In this document: positions 34,185 through 42,949 of the stretch, piece by piece
Layout of the letters: each line of letters begins with the position of its first letter
Numbering within the stretch: position 1 is the stretch's first letter
From: an uncultured Azohydromonas sp.
GTDB taxonomy: Bacteria > Pseudomonadota > Gammaproteobacteria > Burkholderiales > Burkholderiaceae_C
Length of the DNA stretch: 64,000 nt
Assembly (NCBI RefSeq): GCF_937926365.1
Contig: NZ_CALAOH010000053.1
Span: 17,352-81,351 of the forward strand
Direction: 5' to 3'
Position numbers and translations under genes: made by a program
Notes under the pieces: generated by a model
The model's input: the letters and a program-made list of their open reading frames with translations, nothing else
Told to the model about the DNA's origin: nothing
Database searches by the model: none

Positions 34185-35220
34185 TTCCAGCAACCTCACT
34201 GCGGCCAGTGCGGCGCAGCCGCCGCTGAGCATGGCCGACGCGCTGCTGATCGAGGCGCTGCACGGTGGTTTCCCGCTCACCGAGCGGCCCTTTGCCGAGG
34301 TCGCCCGGCGCCTGGAGATGGGCGAGACGCAGGTCATCGAGCGGCTGCACCGGCTGCTGGCGCGCGGGCTGCTCTCGCGCTTCGGGCCGCTGTACCAGAT
34401 CGAGCGCGCCGGCGGCCTGTTCGTGCTGGCCGCCATGGCCGTGCCCGAGGCCGATTTCGACCAGGTGGCCGCGCTGCTGCAGACCATGCCCGAGGTGGCG
34501 CACAACTACCGGCGCGAGCACGAGCTCAACATGTGGTTCGTGGTCGCGGCCGAGACGCCCGAAGGCGCGCAGGCCGCGCTGGGACGCATCGCCCAGGCCA
34601 CGGCGCTCAAGGTCTGGGCCTTCCCCAAGGAACGCGAGTACCACGTGGAGCTGCGCCTGCCGCTGCGCGCGGCGGCCGGCGGCAAGGACGCGCCGCTGCC
34701 CAAGGCCCCGCCGCGCCCCGGGCCGCGTCCCGGCGAGGCGCAGCCGCTGAGCGACTTCGAGCGCACGCTGGTGGCCGCCACGCAAAGCGGGCTGCCGCTG
34801 GTGGAGCGTCCCTACGAAGCCGTGGGCGCCGTGGTCGGTGCCGATGCGCTCACGGTGCGGCTGACACTGGAGGACATGCTCGCGCGCGGCGTGATCCGGC
34901 GCATCGGCGCCGTGCCGCACCACGTCCGGCTGGGCTTCACCGCCAACGGCATGAGCGTGTGGGACGTGGACGACGCGCAGGTCGATGCGCTGGGCGAGGC
35001 CGTAGGCCGCCTGCCCGGCGTGAGCCACTGCTACCGCCGCCCGCGCCATGCGCCCGAGTGGCCCTACAACCTGTTCGCGATGCTGCACGGCCGCTCGCGC
35101 GAGGCGGTGCACGCGCAGGCGCGCGCCATCGCCGAAGTGCTGGGCCCGGCCTGCCGCGCGCACGACATCCTCTTCAGCAGCGCGGTGCTCAAGAAGACCG
35201 GGTTGCGCCTGCACCCGTAA
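34177..35220 (+). CDS. nirGH: Siroheme decarboxylase, fused NirG-NirH
   Basis: 347 residues overlapping nirDL by eight bases. Again two AsnC/Lrp-like halves: FPLTERPFAEVARRLEMGET and VAHNYRREHELNMWFVVAAE, then, after a Pro-rich linker (~175-190), GLPLVERPYEAVGAVVGADA and CYRRPRHAPEWPYNLFAMLH. It is the NirG/NirH counterpart of nirDL and would form the second decarboxylase subunit pair. Both fusions are consecutive, so the operon has only two genes where Pseudomonas has four. Confidence 0.93.
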   Translation: MRDSSNLTAASAAQPPLSMADALLIEALHGGFPLTERPFAEVARRLEMGETQVIERLHRLLARGLLSRFGPLYQIERAGGLFVLAAMAVPEADFDQVAALLQTMPEVAHNYRREHELNMWFVVAAETPEGAQAALGRIAQATALKVWAFPKEREYHVELRLPLRAAAGGKDAPLPKAPPRPGPRPGEAQPLSDFERTLVAATQSGLPLVERPYEAVGAVVGADALTVRLTLEDMLARGVIRRIGAVPHHVRLGFTANGMSVWDVDDAQVDALGEAVGRLPGVSHCYRRPRHAPEWPYNLFAMLHGRSREAVHAQARAIAEVLGPACRAHDILFSSAVLKKTGLRLHP

Positions 35221-35231
35221 GGGGTTTGACC

Positions 35232-36458
35232 ATGTTCCGCATCTCCCACTACATGCACGCGCTGGCGCAGGCCGAGCGCACCGGCCTCTATCCCGACACG
35301 CGCAGCCGCAAGCCGCGCGGGCCGGTGGTGATCTGGAACCTGATCCGCCGCTGCAACCTCACCTGCAAGCACTGCTACGCGCTCTCGGCCGACCACGACT
35401 ACGCCGGCGAGCTGGACACGGCGGAAGTGTTCACGGTCATGGACGACCTGAAGGCCTTCGGCGTGCCGGTGCTGATCCTCTCCGGCGGCGAGCCGCTGCT
35501 GCGATCGGACATCCTGGACATCGGCCGCCGCGCGCGCGACATGCGCTTCTACGCGGGGCTGTCCACCAACGGCACGCTCATCGACGCCGCGCTGGCGGAC
35601 CGGATCGCCGAGGTCGGCTTCGACTACGTGGGCATCAGCCTGGACGGCATCGGCGCCGTGCACGACCGCTTCCGCCGCCTGGAAGGCGCCTTCGACCGCA
35701 GCCTCAAGGCGGTGCGGCTGCTGCGCGACCGCGGCGTGCGCGTGGGCCTGCGCTACACCATGACCGACATGAACGCCGGCGACCTGCGCCCGCTGCTGGA
35801 GCTCATGCGCGCCGAGGGCATCCCGAAGTTCTACTTCTCGCACCTGAACTACGCCGGGCGCGGCAACATCCACCGCGGGCGCGACGCGCGCTTCGCCGCC
35901 ACGCGCGAGGCGCTGGACCTGCTGTTCGACCGCGCCTGGGACGATGCCCGCCGTGGCGGCTGCGAGGAGTACGTCACCGGCAACAACGACGCCGACGGCC
36001 CCTACCTGCTGATGTGGGCGCAACGGCACCTGCCGCACTGGGCGCCGCAGCTCCAAGCGCACTTGCGCCAGTGGGGCGGCAACGCCTCGGGCCTGAATGT
36101 GGCCAACATCGACAACCTCGGCCATGTGCACCCGGACACCATGTGGTGGCACCACGACCTGGGCAGCGTGCGCGAGCGGCCGTTCTCGGCCATCTGGAAC
36201 GACCTCTCCGACCCGCTGATGGCGGGCCTGAAGCAGCAGCCGCGCGCCGTGACGGGGCGCTGCGCCGACTGCCGGCACCTGGCCATCTGCGGCGGCAACA
36301 CGCGCGTGCGCGCGCAACAGCTCACCGGCGACCCGTGGGCCGAGGACCCGGGCTGCTACCTGGAGGACGCCGAGATCGGCCTGCGGCAGCCCTCGCACCG
36401 CGTCGAGATCACGCCCTTCAAGCACCGCCCGCGCACCATCACCGTGAGGGCCGCGTGA
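35232..36458 (+). CDS. nirJ: Radical-SAM heme d1 enzyme NirJ
   Basis: 408 residues. The radical-SAM [4Fe-4S] motif is C41-N-L-T-C45-K-H-C48 in IRRCNLTCKHCYAL, with a SAM-binding GGE in ILSGGEPLLRSDIL. A C-terminal SPASM-like second cluster region has CADCRHLAICGGN. It replaces propionate groups of didecarboxysiroheme by keto groups. The start is the ATG 12 bases after the nirGH stop. It ends in the TGATG that starts nirN. Confidence 0.95.
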   Translation: MFRISHYMHALAQAERTGLYPDTRSRKPRGPVVIWNLIRRCNLTCKHCYALSADHDYAGELDTAEVFTVMDDLKAFGVPVLILSGGEPLLRSDILDIGRRARDMRFYAGLSTNGTLIDAALADRIAEVGFDYVGISLDGIGAVHDRFRRLEGAFDRSLKAVRLLRDRGVRVGLRYTMTDMNAGDLRPLLELMRAEGIPKFYFSHLNYAGRGNIHRGRDARFAATREALDLLFDRAWDDARRGGCEEYVTGNNDADGPYLLMWAQRHLPHWAPQLQAHLRQWGGNASGLNVANIDNLGHVHPDTMWWHHDLGSVRERPFSAIWNDLSDPLMAGLKQQPRAVTGRCADCRHLAICGGNTRVRAQQLTGDPWAEDPGCYLEDAEIGLRQPSHRVEITPFKHRPRTITVRAA

Positions 36459-38098
36459 TGGACACCGCCTGGCTGAGCACCGCCTGGCGCGTGGCCGTGG
36501 CCGCGGGCCTGGTCGCCATGGGCGTGGACCTCGCGCACGCGCAAGGCACCGACGCCACCGTGCGCGCCGCCGCGCTCTACAAGGAGCACTGCGCCGCCTG
36601 CCACGGCGAGCAGCGCCTGGGCGGCATGGGCCCGGCGCTGCTGCCGCAGAGCCTGGAGCGGCTGAAGCCCGCCGAGGCGAAGCAGGTCATCACCCACGGC
36701 CGCGCCGCGACGCAGATGCCGGCCTTCAAGGCGCAGCTCGGCGCCGAGGACATCCAGGCGCTGGCGCAGTGGATCTACGCGCCGGTGTCGCCCGCGCCCG
36801 CCTGGGCCGAGGCGGACATCCGCGCCTCGCGCACCGAGACGCCCAAGGCGAAGGAGCTGCCCCACAAGCCGCTGTGGAAGGCCGACCCCATGAACCTGTT
36901 CGTGGTGGTGGAGGGCGGCGACCACCACGTCTCGCTGGTGGACGGCGACCGCTTCGAGGTCATCCACCGCTTCGCCTCGCGCTTCGCGCTGCACGGCGGC
37001 CCGAAGTTCACTCCGGACGGGCGCTTCGTGTTCTTCGGCTCGCGCGACGGCTGGATCACCAAGTACGACCTGTGGAACCTGCAGGTGGTGGCCGAGGTGC
37101 GCGCCGGGCTGAACATGCGCAACGTGGCCGTGAGCGGCGACGGGAAGTGGGTGATGGCGGCCAACTACCTGCCGCACACGCTGGCGCTGTTCGATGCCGA
37201 TCTCAACCTGGTGAAGGGCTACGCCGCCGCCACGCTGGACGGCAAGAGCAGCTCGCGCGTCTCGGCCGTCTACGACGCGGCGCCGCGCAAGAGCTTCGTG
37301 GTGGCGCTCAAGGACCTGCCGGAGCTGTGGGAGATCAGCTACGACCCCAAGGCCGCGCCGATCTTCGACGGCTACGTGCACGACTACAAGATGGGCGAGG
37401 GCATCGCCAAGCCGGGCACCTTCAACGTGCGCCGCACGCTGCTGGACGAGCCGCTGGACGACTTCTTCTTCGACCAGAGCTACACCCACGCGCTGGGGGC
37501 GACGCGGCCGAAGACGGCGGCAACGCCGGCCGCCTCCGGAGCTTCAGGCGCCGCAGCGGCGCCGACGCCCACGGCGCAGGTCGTGAACCTGGACGTGCGC
37601 AAGAAGATCGCCGACTTGCCCATCGCCGGCATGCCGCACCTGGGCTCTGGTACCACCTTCGCGTGGGAAGGCACCACGGTGCTGGCGAGCCCGAACCTGC
37701 AGGGCGGGGCCATCGACGTGATCGACATGAAGACCTGGAAGCCGCTGCGCAGCATCCCCACGCCGGGCCCGGGCTTCTTCATGCGCAGCCACGAGGCCAC
37801 ACCCTACGCCTGGACCGACTCGATGATGAGCCCCGGCGCCAGGGACACGCTCACGCTCATCGACAAGCGCACGCTGCAGGTGGCGGCGCAGATCCGCGAG
37901 CCCGGGCGCACGCTGGCGCACACCGAGTTCACCAAGGACGGCCGCTACGCGCTGGTGAGCGTGTGGGAGAAGGACGGCGCGCTGGTGGTCTACGACGCGC
38001 GCACGCTCAAGGAAGTGAAACGCCTGCCCATGAGCAAGCCGGTGGGCAAGTACAACGTGTGGAACAAGATCACGCGCTCGGAGGGGACCTCGCATTGA
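36458..38098 (+). CDS. nirN: Dihydro-heme d1 dehydrogenase NirN
   Basis: 546 residues. Signal peptide 1-28 (LAHAQ), c-heme site C45-A-A-C48-H49, then a d1-type propeller from ~145, as in NirS. The last step of heme d1 synthesis is oxidation to the final acrylate side chain by NirN. The chain is longer than the ~490 residues typical for NirN, partly because a low-complexity Ala/Pro/Thr/Ser segment (about residues 349-375) interrupts the propeller. It overlaps nirJ by one base and ends the operon. Confidence 0.93.
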   Translation: MDTAWLSTAWRVAVAAGLVAMGVDLAHAQGTDATVRAAALYKEHCAACHGEQRLGGMGPALLPQSLERLKPAEAKQVITHGRAATQMPAFKAQLGAEDIQALAQWIYAPVSPAPAWAEADIRASRTETPKAKELPHKPLWKADPMNLFVVVEGGDHHVSLVDGDRFEVIHRFASRFALHGGPKFTPDGRFVFFGSRDGWITKYDLWNLQVVAEVRAGLNMRNVAVSGDGKWVMAANYLPHTLALFDADLNLVKGYAAATLDGKSSSRVSAVYDAAPRKSFVVALKDLPELWEISYDPKAAPIFDGYVHDYKMGEGIAKPGTFNVRRTLLDEPLDDFFFDQSYTHALGATRPKTAATPAASGASGAAAAPTPTAQVVNLDVRKKIADLPIAGMPHLGSGTTFAWEGTTVLASPNLQGGAIDVIDMKTWKPLRSIPTPGPGFFMRSHEATPYAWTDSMMSPGARDTLTLIDKRTLQVAAQIREPGRTLAHTEFTKDGRYALVSVWEKDGALVVYDARTLKEVKRLPMSKPVGKYNVWNKITRSEGTSH

Positions 38099-38137
38099 GC
38101 GCAAGGGCCGGGCGGGAGAGCCCCGCCATCCGCGCCC

Positions 38138-38830
38138 TCACTGCATCGGATACCGCGCCAGCCGCTGCGTATCCAGGATGCGGATGTCGCGCTTGTCCAC
38201 CTCGATCAGCCCCGCGCTTTCGAGCTCGCCCAGCACGCGCGAGAAGTACTCCGGCGTGATGGACAGCCGCGAGGCGATGGTGGCCTTGCTCACCGGCAGC
38301 GAGACGGTGCAGCTGCCTTCGCCGCCCTCGCCCGACTGCTCGCGCAGCAAGTAGCCGATGACGCGCTGCAGCCCGCTGTGCAGGGCATAGGACTCGACGT
38401 CGTGGATGAGCCCGTGCAGCCGCCGCGACATGCCCGCGAGCATGCGCAGCGCAAAGCTCGGCTCGCGCGAGATCTCGCCAAAGACGGTTTCCTTGCGCAC
38501 GCCCAGCAACAGCGAGTCCGTCACCGCGGAGGCGTTGACCACGCAAGGCTTGTCCGTGAACACCAGCGCCTCGCCGAAGCTGTTGCCCGGGCCAACCAGC
38601 TCGATCACCTTCTCCTGACCCGCGGGCGAGATGGCATGCAGCTTCACCTGCCCGGTGACGACGACGTGGAAAGCCTCGCAGGGCTCGCCCGTGCGGTAGA
38701 TGGCCTCGCCGCGCGCATAGCGCTGCAGCACGCAACCTTCGGCCAGGCGCTGCAGCTCCACGGGCTGCAGCGCGTTGAACAGCGGCAGCACCGAGAGATA
38801 GCGCGCGGTGTCGAACTGGCGCAGGTCCAT
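38138..38830 (-). CDS. dnr: Crp/Fnr-family regulator, Dnr type
   Basis: 230 residues from the ATG at 38828-38830, with AGGAGG nine bases upstream (an in-frame TTG two codons earlier has too short a spacing). Cyclic-nucleotide-type beta-roll at ~10-130, long dimerisation helix, then winged helix at ~150-225 (PVSKATIASRLSITPEYFSR). It has no N-terminal four-cysteine Fe-S cluster motif, so it is not FNR/Anr proper but the NO/heme-responsive Dnr type that drives nir and nor. Its own promoter holds a site at 38891-38904. It converges with nirN across 39 bases. Confidence 0.93.
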   Translation of the reverse strand: MDLRQFDTARYLSVLPLFNALQPVELQRLAEGCVLQRYARGEAIYRTGEPCEAFHVVVTGQVKLHAISPAGQEKVIELVGPGNSFGEALVFTDKPCVVNASAVTDSLLLGVRKETVFGEISREPSFALRMLAGMSRRLHGLIHDVESYALHSGLQRVIGYLLREQSGEGGEGSCTVSLPVSKATIASRLSITPEYFSRVLGELESAGLIEVDKRDIRILDTQRLARYPMQ

Positions 38831-38890
38831 GGGCAAAGGCCTCCTCTTGTTCTGGACGCAGGAGTGTGATCGGAAGCCCCGGCCTGGTGC

Positions 38891-38904
38891 TTGACCTCAG
38901 TCAA
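38891..38904. promoter_or_regulatory. FNR/Dnr-type site upstream of dnr
   Basis: TTGA-CCTCAG-TCAA, a perfect TTGA-N6-TCAA box, 60 bases before the dnr ATG. Its flanks (GCT..TCC) lack the extended CC..GG arms shared by the nir and nor sites. This hints that a different family member, perhaps an Anr/FNR located elsewhere, drives dnr, which in turn drives nir/nor. Inferred. Confidence 0.65.
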
Positions 38905-38987
38905 TCCGGGGCCACGCCGCGGCGCGCGAAGGCGCCGCGCCGGTGCGTCGAACCCAAGGCCTTCGTGTCGCCCCCGGCCGCGCCGGG

Positions 38988-40850
38988 TCAGCGCGTCAGC
39001 GTCGCGTACACCTGCGCCAGCCGGCCCACCAGCTCCGTGGCGCGGTGCACCTGCGCGTAGCCCTTGCTGCCGAAGAGCAGGGGCAGGTAGTCGTGGCCCT
39101 GGTCGTCGATGCTCACGCAGAAGGGCACCAGCCCCGCCGCGCGCGCGGCCTGCACCGCGTGGCGCGTGTCCTCCAGGCCGTAGCGGCCCTCGTACTGGTC
39201 CAGGTCGTTGGGCTTGCCGTCGGTGAGCAGCAGCAGCAGGCGCTGGCGCTCGCCGCGGCGCTGCAGCCGCGACGTCGCCAGCCGGATCGCCGCACCCATG
39301 CGCGTGTAGTAGCCGGGCTTGACCGCGCCCACGCGGGCGCGCGGGCCCGCGCCCCAGGCCTCGTCGAAGCCCTTGAGGTGCTGCATGCGCACGTGCTGGC
39401 GCCGCACCGAGCTGAAGCCCAGCATCTCGAAGGCGTCGCCGCTGGCCGACAGCGCCTCGCCGAACACGAACAGCGCGTCGCGGATGACGTCGATCACGCG
39501 CGCGTCGTTGGTGGCGTAGGCGTCGGTGGACAGCGACAGGTCCGCCAGCAGCAGCGTGGCCAGGCTGCGCTCGCACTTCACGCGGCGCGCGTGCACCGCG
39601 GGCGCCTCGCTGCGCGGGCCGGCGTCGGACTGCAGCCGCACCCAGGCGTCCAGGTCCAGCTCGTCGCCCGAGACCTCGCCACGCTGCCAGCGCGGCGCGG
39701 CGCGCAGCAGCTCCAGGCGCCGGCGCACGCGCCGCGCCGTGGCCTTGAGCGCCGGCGGCGGCACGAAGGCCTCGCCGGGGCGCGCCACGAAGGTCTGCAC
39801 CGCGCAGTGCCCGGGGCGCAGCACGCCGGCCTTGTAATCCCACTCCGGCAGCTTCAGGCCCGGGCCCAGCGGCAGGTCATCGGCGCTGGCGCTGGGCAGG
39901 TCCAGGTCGAACTTCACCCGCGCCGCCAGCGTCTGGCCGTCGGGGGCGATGGAGAGCTTGTCCATGTCGTTGGCCGCGTCCAGCGCGTTGCCGTCGTCGC
40001 TGTCGTCGTCGCCGCGGTTGACCTTGACGTGCTCGCTCCACGACAGCAGCGCCTCGGCGCGGAACGCCAGCAGGAACGGGTTGCCGTCGCGGTCGTCGGT
40101 GGTCCGCTGCGCCGCGCGGCGCTTCTTGTCCGTCACGCCGGGCGCGCGCTTTTCGCCGCCTTCGGGCAGCGGTGCGTCCGGCCGCGCGGGCAGGGGTGCC
40201 GCCCCGGGCGCATGCTCGACCCACAGCCACAGCGGCGCGACCTCGTCGGGGCGCACCTCGACACCGGGCAGGGGGAGGTCGGCACCGGCTTGCAGCGAGG
40301 CGCGCAGCGCGGCCTGCACGGCGGCCTCGGCTTCCGCGGCACGGCCCTTGAGCCGCTGCGGGTGCGGGCGCTGCGCCAGGTGCGCCGACACCAGCCGCGC
40401 GTGGCGCTCGCGCAGGCCCGGGAAGCGCTGCAGGGCGACGCGCCCGGCGGCCAGGTTCAGCGCGATCCAGCCCGCGCCCGCGGCGAGCGGATCGGCCGCG
40501 GCCTCGTCCATGCCGGCCGACAGCGCCGCCAGCCACAGGTACAGGTCGCGGTTGAGGGCGGTGTCGGGGAACACGGCGATGCTCGGCGGCAGCGCCAGCA
40601 CCTCGTGCTCCAGCCGCGGCAGCGCGGCGCGCTCGCCCGTGCCCGCGATGCGCTGCAGCCAGCCGCGCGGCCCGCCGCTGCGGCGCTCGGTGGCCGGCGC
40701 GATGCGCACGGCCGCGGCGCCGCCGGCGCCACGGAACAGCATGCCGATGGCGCGCTGCACCTGCGGCAGCTCGACGGCGGCTTCGGGATGCGAACGGTCG
40801 GCCACGCGCGTCACGGCGCGGTGCCACCAGGCGCCTACGAGTTCTTCCAT
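38988..40850 (-). CDS. norD: Nitric oxide reductase activation protein NorD
   Basis: 620 residues. Long N-terminal helical part, a polar, acidic middle, and a C-terminal von Willebrand A domain (~410-615) with the metal-site pattern DLSLSTDAYATND and, later, LLLLTDGKPNDLDQYEGRYG. NorD and the MoxR ATPase NorQ together mature NO reductase, probably inserting non-heme iron (FeB). It is the last gene of the nor operon on this strand, 40 bases downstream of the 4Fe-4S membrane gene. Confidence 0.94.
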   Translation of the reverse strand: MEELVGAWWHRAVTRVADRSHPEAAVELPQVQRAIGMLFRGAGGAAAVRIAPATERRSGGPRGWLQRIAGTGERAALPRLEHEVLALPPSIAVFPDTALNRDLYLWLAALSAGMDEAAADPLAAGAGWIALNLAAGRVALQRFPGLRERHARLVSAHLAQRPHPQRLKGRAAEAEAAVQAALRASLQAGADLPLPGVEVRPDEVAPLWLWVEHAPGAAPLPARPDAPLPEGGEKRAPGVTDKKRRAAQRTTDDRDGNPFLLAFRAEALLSWSEHVKVNRGDDDSDDGNALDAANDMDKLSIAPDGQTLAARVKFDLDLPSASADDLPLGPGLKLPEWDYKAGVLRPGHCAVQTFVARPGEAFVPPPALKATARRVRRRLELLRAAPRWQRGEVSGDELDLDAWVRLQSDAGPRSEAPAVHARRVKCERSLATLLLADLSLSTDAYATNDARVIDVIRDALFVFGEALSASGDAFEMLGFSSVRRQHVRMQHLKGFDEAWGAGPRARVGAVKPGYYTRMGAAIRLATSRLQRRGERQRLLLLLTDGKPNDLDQYEGRYGLEDTRHAVQAARAAGLVPFCVSIDDQGHDYLPLLFGSKGYAQVHRATELVGRLAQVYATLTR

Positions 40851-40890
40851 GAGATGTCCTTGGAATCAGGGCCGGTCAGGAAGCGCGGTT

Positions 40891-41970
40891 TCATCCCCGC
40901 TCCTCCCGCCTCTGCCGCTCCGTCTCCCGCCGCGCCGCCTCGCCTTGCTCCCACGTCAGCAGCGGATCCTTGTCCTGCGGCGTCTGCGACACGTCGCACT
41001 CCGTCAGGCAGCGCCCGCACTGCACGCAGGAGAACATCATTCGCTTGATGTTGCGCGGGTGCAGCCGCATCGGGCAGGCGTTGTCGCAGGCGCTGCCGGA
41101 GGGCGATTTCACGGTCTCGCAGCCGCGGCAGTCGCGCGCGCGGTCGCGGCTGAAAGCCACCACCATGCCGCGCGGATTGGCCATCCAGGCCAGGCTCTGG
41201 AACAGCCCCACCGCGCAGCCGAAACGGCAGAACAGGTGCCGCGCGAAGGCGAATTCCAGCGTGAACACGGTCGTGCCGATGAGCAGGAATTTCGCCTGGT
41301 TCGGCGTGAGCGTGCCGTGCACCAGGTTGCCCCAGATCTCCGCCGGCGGCAGCAGGTAGCTCAGGATCGTCACCGCCCAGGTGAAGCCCAGGATCAGGCA
41401 CGACAGGCCGAACAGCGGCCACCAGCGCTTCTTCGCCGGCCGGTCGCTGCGCGGCGTGGCATGCCGGTCCCAGAGGCTGAATTTCGCGCAGGCGCGGTGC
41501 AGCAGGTCGTTCACCAGCTCCACCGCCGAGAAGTGCGGGCACAGCCAGCCGCACCACAGGCGCCCCCAGCGCCAGGCCACGGCCAGGAAGCCCCCCACCA
41601 GCACAACCGCCGGCAGCACCGCGCGCAACAGGAAATTCAGCGCCACCTGCGGCGCCGTGATCTGCCCGGCCGTGAAGGCGTCGATGCCCAGCGACCAGCG
41701 CATGCCCAGCACCCAGAGCTGGGTCTCGTTGAGGTCGAAACGCAGCAGGTTCAGCGCCGGCGCCAGCACGAAGAAGGCGAAGAAGCCGGCCTGCATCCAG
41801 TGCCGGCGGCGCTGCAGCCGGTGCGCGTTGCGCACGGTGGGCCACGACGAGGATGACGACGACGAGGCCGCCGGCTTGCGCACCGTCATCTTGCGGCGCG
41901 GGGCGGGCGCGTTGCCACCGCCAGCGCTGCCGCCGTCTTCATGCCCCGGGGGCGGACCTTCCAAAGCCAT
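40891..41970 (-). CDS. Membrane 4Fe-4S protein of the nor operon (NapH/CcoG-like)
   Basis: 359 residues. After a polar, Ser-rich N-terminus (seven Ser in a row near ~35-42) come about five hydrophobic helices. Cys motifs for Fe-S clusters: CGWLCPHFS (~128), CRFGC (~240), CRGCETVK...SACDNACPM (~265-287) and CVQCGRCLTECD (~304-315). This is the layout of NapH/CcoG/RdxA-type membrane ferredoxins. It sits 21 bases downstream of norQ and is flanked by norQ and norD, so it belongs to the nor unit. Its job there (electron supply or maturation) is unknown. It is not NosR (no FMN domain). Confidence 0.85.
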   Translation of the reverse strand: MALEGPPPGHEDGGSAGGGNAPAPRRKMTVRKPAASSSSSSSWPTVRNAHRLQRRRHWMQAGFFAFFVLAPALNLLRFDLNETQLWVLGMRWSLGIDAFTAGQITAPQVALNFLLRAVLPAVVLVGGFLAVAWRWGRLWCGWLCPHFSAVELVNDLLHRACAKFSLWDRHATPRSDRPAKKRWWPLFGLSCLILGFTWAVTILSYLLPPAEIWGNLVHGTLTPNQAKFLLIGTTVFTLEFAFARHLFCRFGCAVGLFQSLAWMANPRGMVVAFSRDRARDCRGCETVKSPSGSACDNACPMRLHPRNIKRMMFSCVQCGRCLTECDVSQTPQDKDPLLTWEQGEAARRETERQRREERG

Positions 41971-41991
41971 GGTGAAACCGCCCCGGGAGCC

Positions 41992-42798
41992 TCAGCCGCC
42001 GATGACGGCGCTCGTCAGCTCCGTCAGCGCCGCCGCCGTCTCGGCATCGTCGGTGAGTGCGTCCACGATGGCGGCCTGGCAGGCCGTGGCCAGCGGCAGC
42101 CCGGAGCGCACCAGGCGCGCGGCCACCACCAGCAGCCGGGTGCTGACGGTCTCCTCCAGGTCGTGGTCGGTGAGCCGGCGCAGCGCCTGCGCCAGGCGCA
42201 CCAGCGTGGCGGCCAGCTGCGGCGGCGCCTCGGCCTCGGCTTCCAGGATGCGCTGCTCGACCTCGGCCACCGGGTAGCCGAAATTCAGCGCCACGAAGCG
42301 CTGGCGCGTGCTGGGCTTGAGGCTCTTGAGCAGGTTCTGGTAGCCGGGGTTGTAGCTGATGACGAGCATGAAGCCGGGCGCGGCCTGCAGCATCTCGCCG
42401 GTGCGCTCGATGGGCAGCACGCGGCGGTCGTCGGCCAGCGGGTGCAGCACCACGGTGGTGTCCTTGCGCGCTTCCACCACCTCGTCGAGGTAGCAGATGG
42501 CGCCCTGGCGCACGGCGCGCGTGAGCGGGCCGTCGCACCAGACCGTGTCGCCGTCGCCGATGAGGTGGCGGCCCACGAGGTCGGCGGCGCTGAGGTCGTC
42601 GTGGCAGCTCACGGTGATGAGCGGGCGGCCCAGCCGCGCGGCCATGTGCTCCACGAAGCGCGTCTTGCCGCAGCCTGTGGGGCCCTTGATCAGCAGCGGC
42701 AGCTGCTCGCGGAACGCATGCTCGAAGAGGCCGCATTCGGCCGCCTGCGCCATGTAGAAGGGCACGGCGGCGACTTGCCTGGCGGATGCGAGTTCCAT
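41992..42798 (-). CDS. norQ: MoxR-family AAA ATPase NorQ
   Basis: 268 residues. Walker A in LLIKGPTGCGKTRFVEHMAA (~35-50), Walker B-type CYLDEVVEARKDTT, and the sensor motif VISYNPGYQNLLKSL. MoxR ATPases act as remodelling chaperones; NorQ works with NorD to activate NO reductase. It is preceded by norB across 151 bases holding three hairpins, so its synthesis can be lowered relative to norCB. Confidence 0.95.
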   Translation of the reverse strand: MELASARQVAAVPFYMAQAAECGLFEHAFREQLPLLIKGPTGCGKTRFVEHMAARLGRPLITVSCHDDLSAADLVGRHLIGDGDTVWCDGPLTRAVRQGAICYLDEVVEARKDTTVVLHPLADDRRVLPIERTGEMLQAAPGFMLVISYNPGYQNLLKSLKPSTRQRFVALNFGYPVAEVEQRILEAEAEAPPQLAATLVRLAQALRRLTDHDLEETVSTRLLVVAARLVRSGLPLATACQAAIVDALTDDAETAAALTELTSAVIGG

Positions 42799-42834
42799 CA
42801 GAGGTGTCCTGTGTGCGTTGTGGGGGAGGTACGT

Positions 42835-42931
42835 CCTGAGGCATCGGGGCGTGGTGCGCCGGCCGATGCCTCAGGGCGCGGGCCGGCTTGGGGCCGGCCG
42901 TGGACGGGAAGGGGCGTGGCCCCGTCCCGTC
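42835..42931 (-). other. Three hairpins between norB and norQ
   Basis: Three stems in 97 bases: CCTGAGGCATCGG/CCGATGCCTCAGG (42835-42847 with 42863-42875, 13 bp perfect), GGCCGGC/GCCGGCC (42881-42899), and GACGGG/CCCGTC with an inner GGGGC/GCCCC (42903-42931). None is followed by a T-run in the direction of transcription. They are likely mRNA processing or stability elements that separate the structural genes from the maturation genes. Confidence 0.6.
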
Positions 42932-42949
42932 CGCCGTGTGCCTGGTGAA

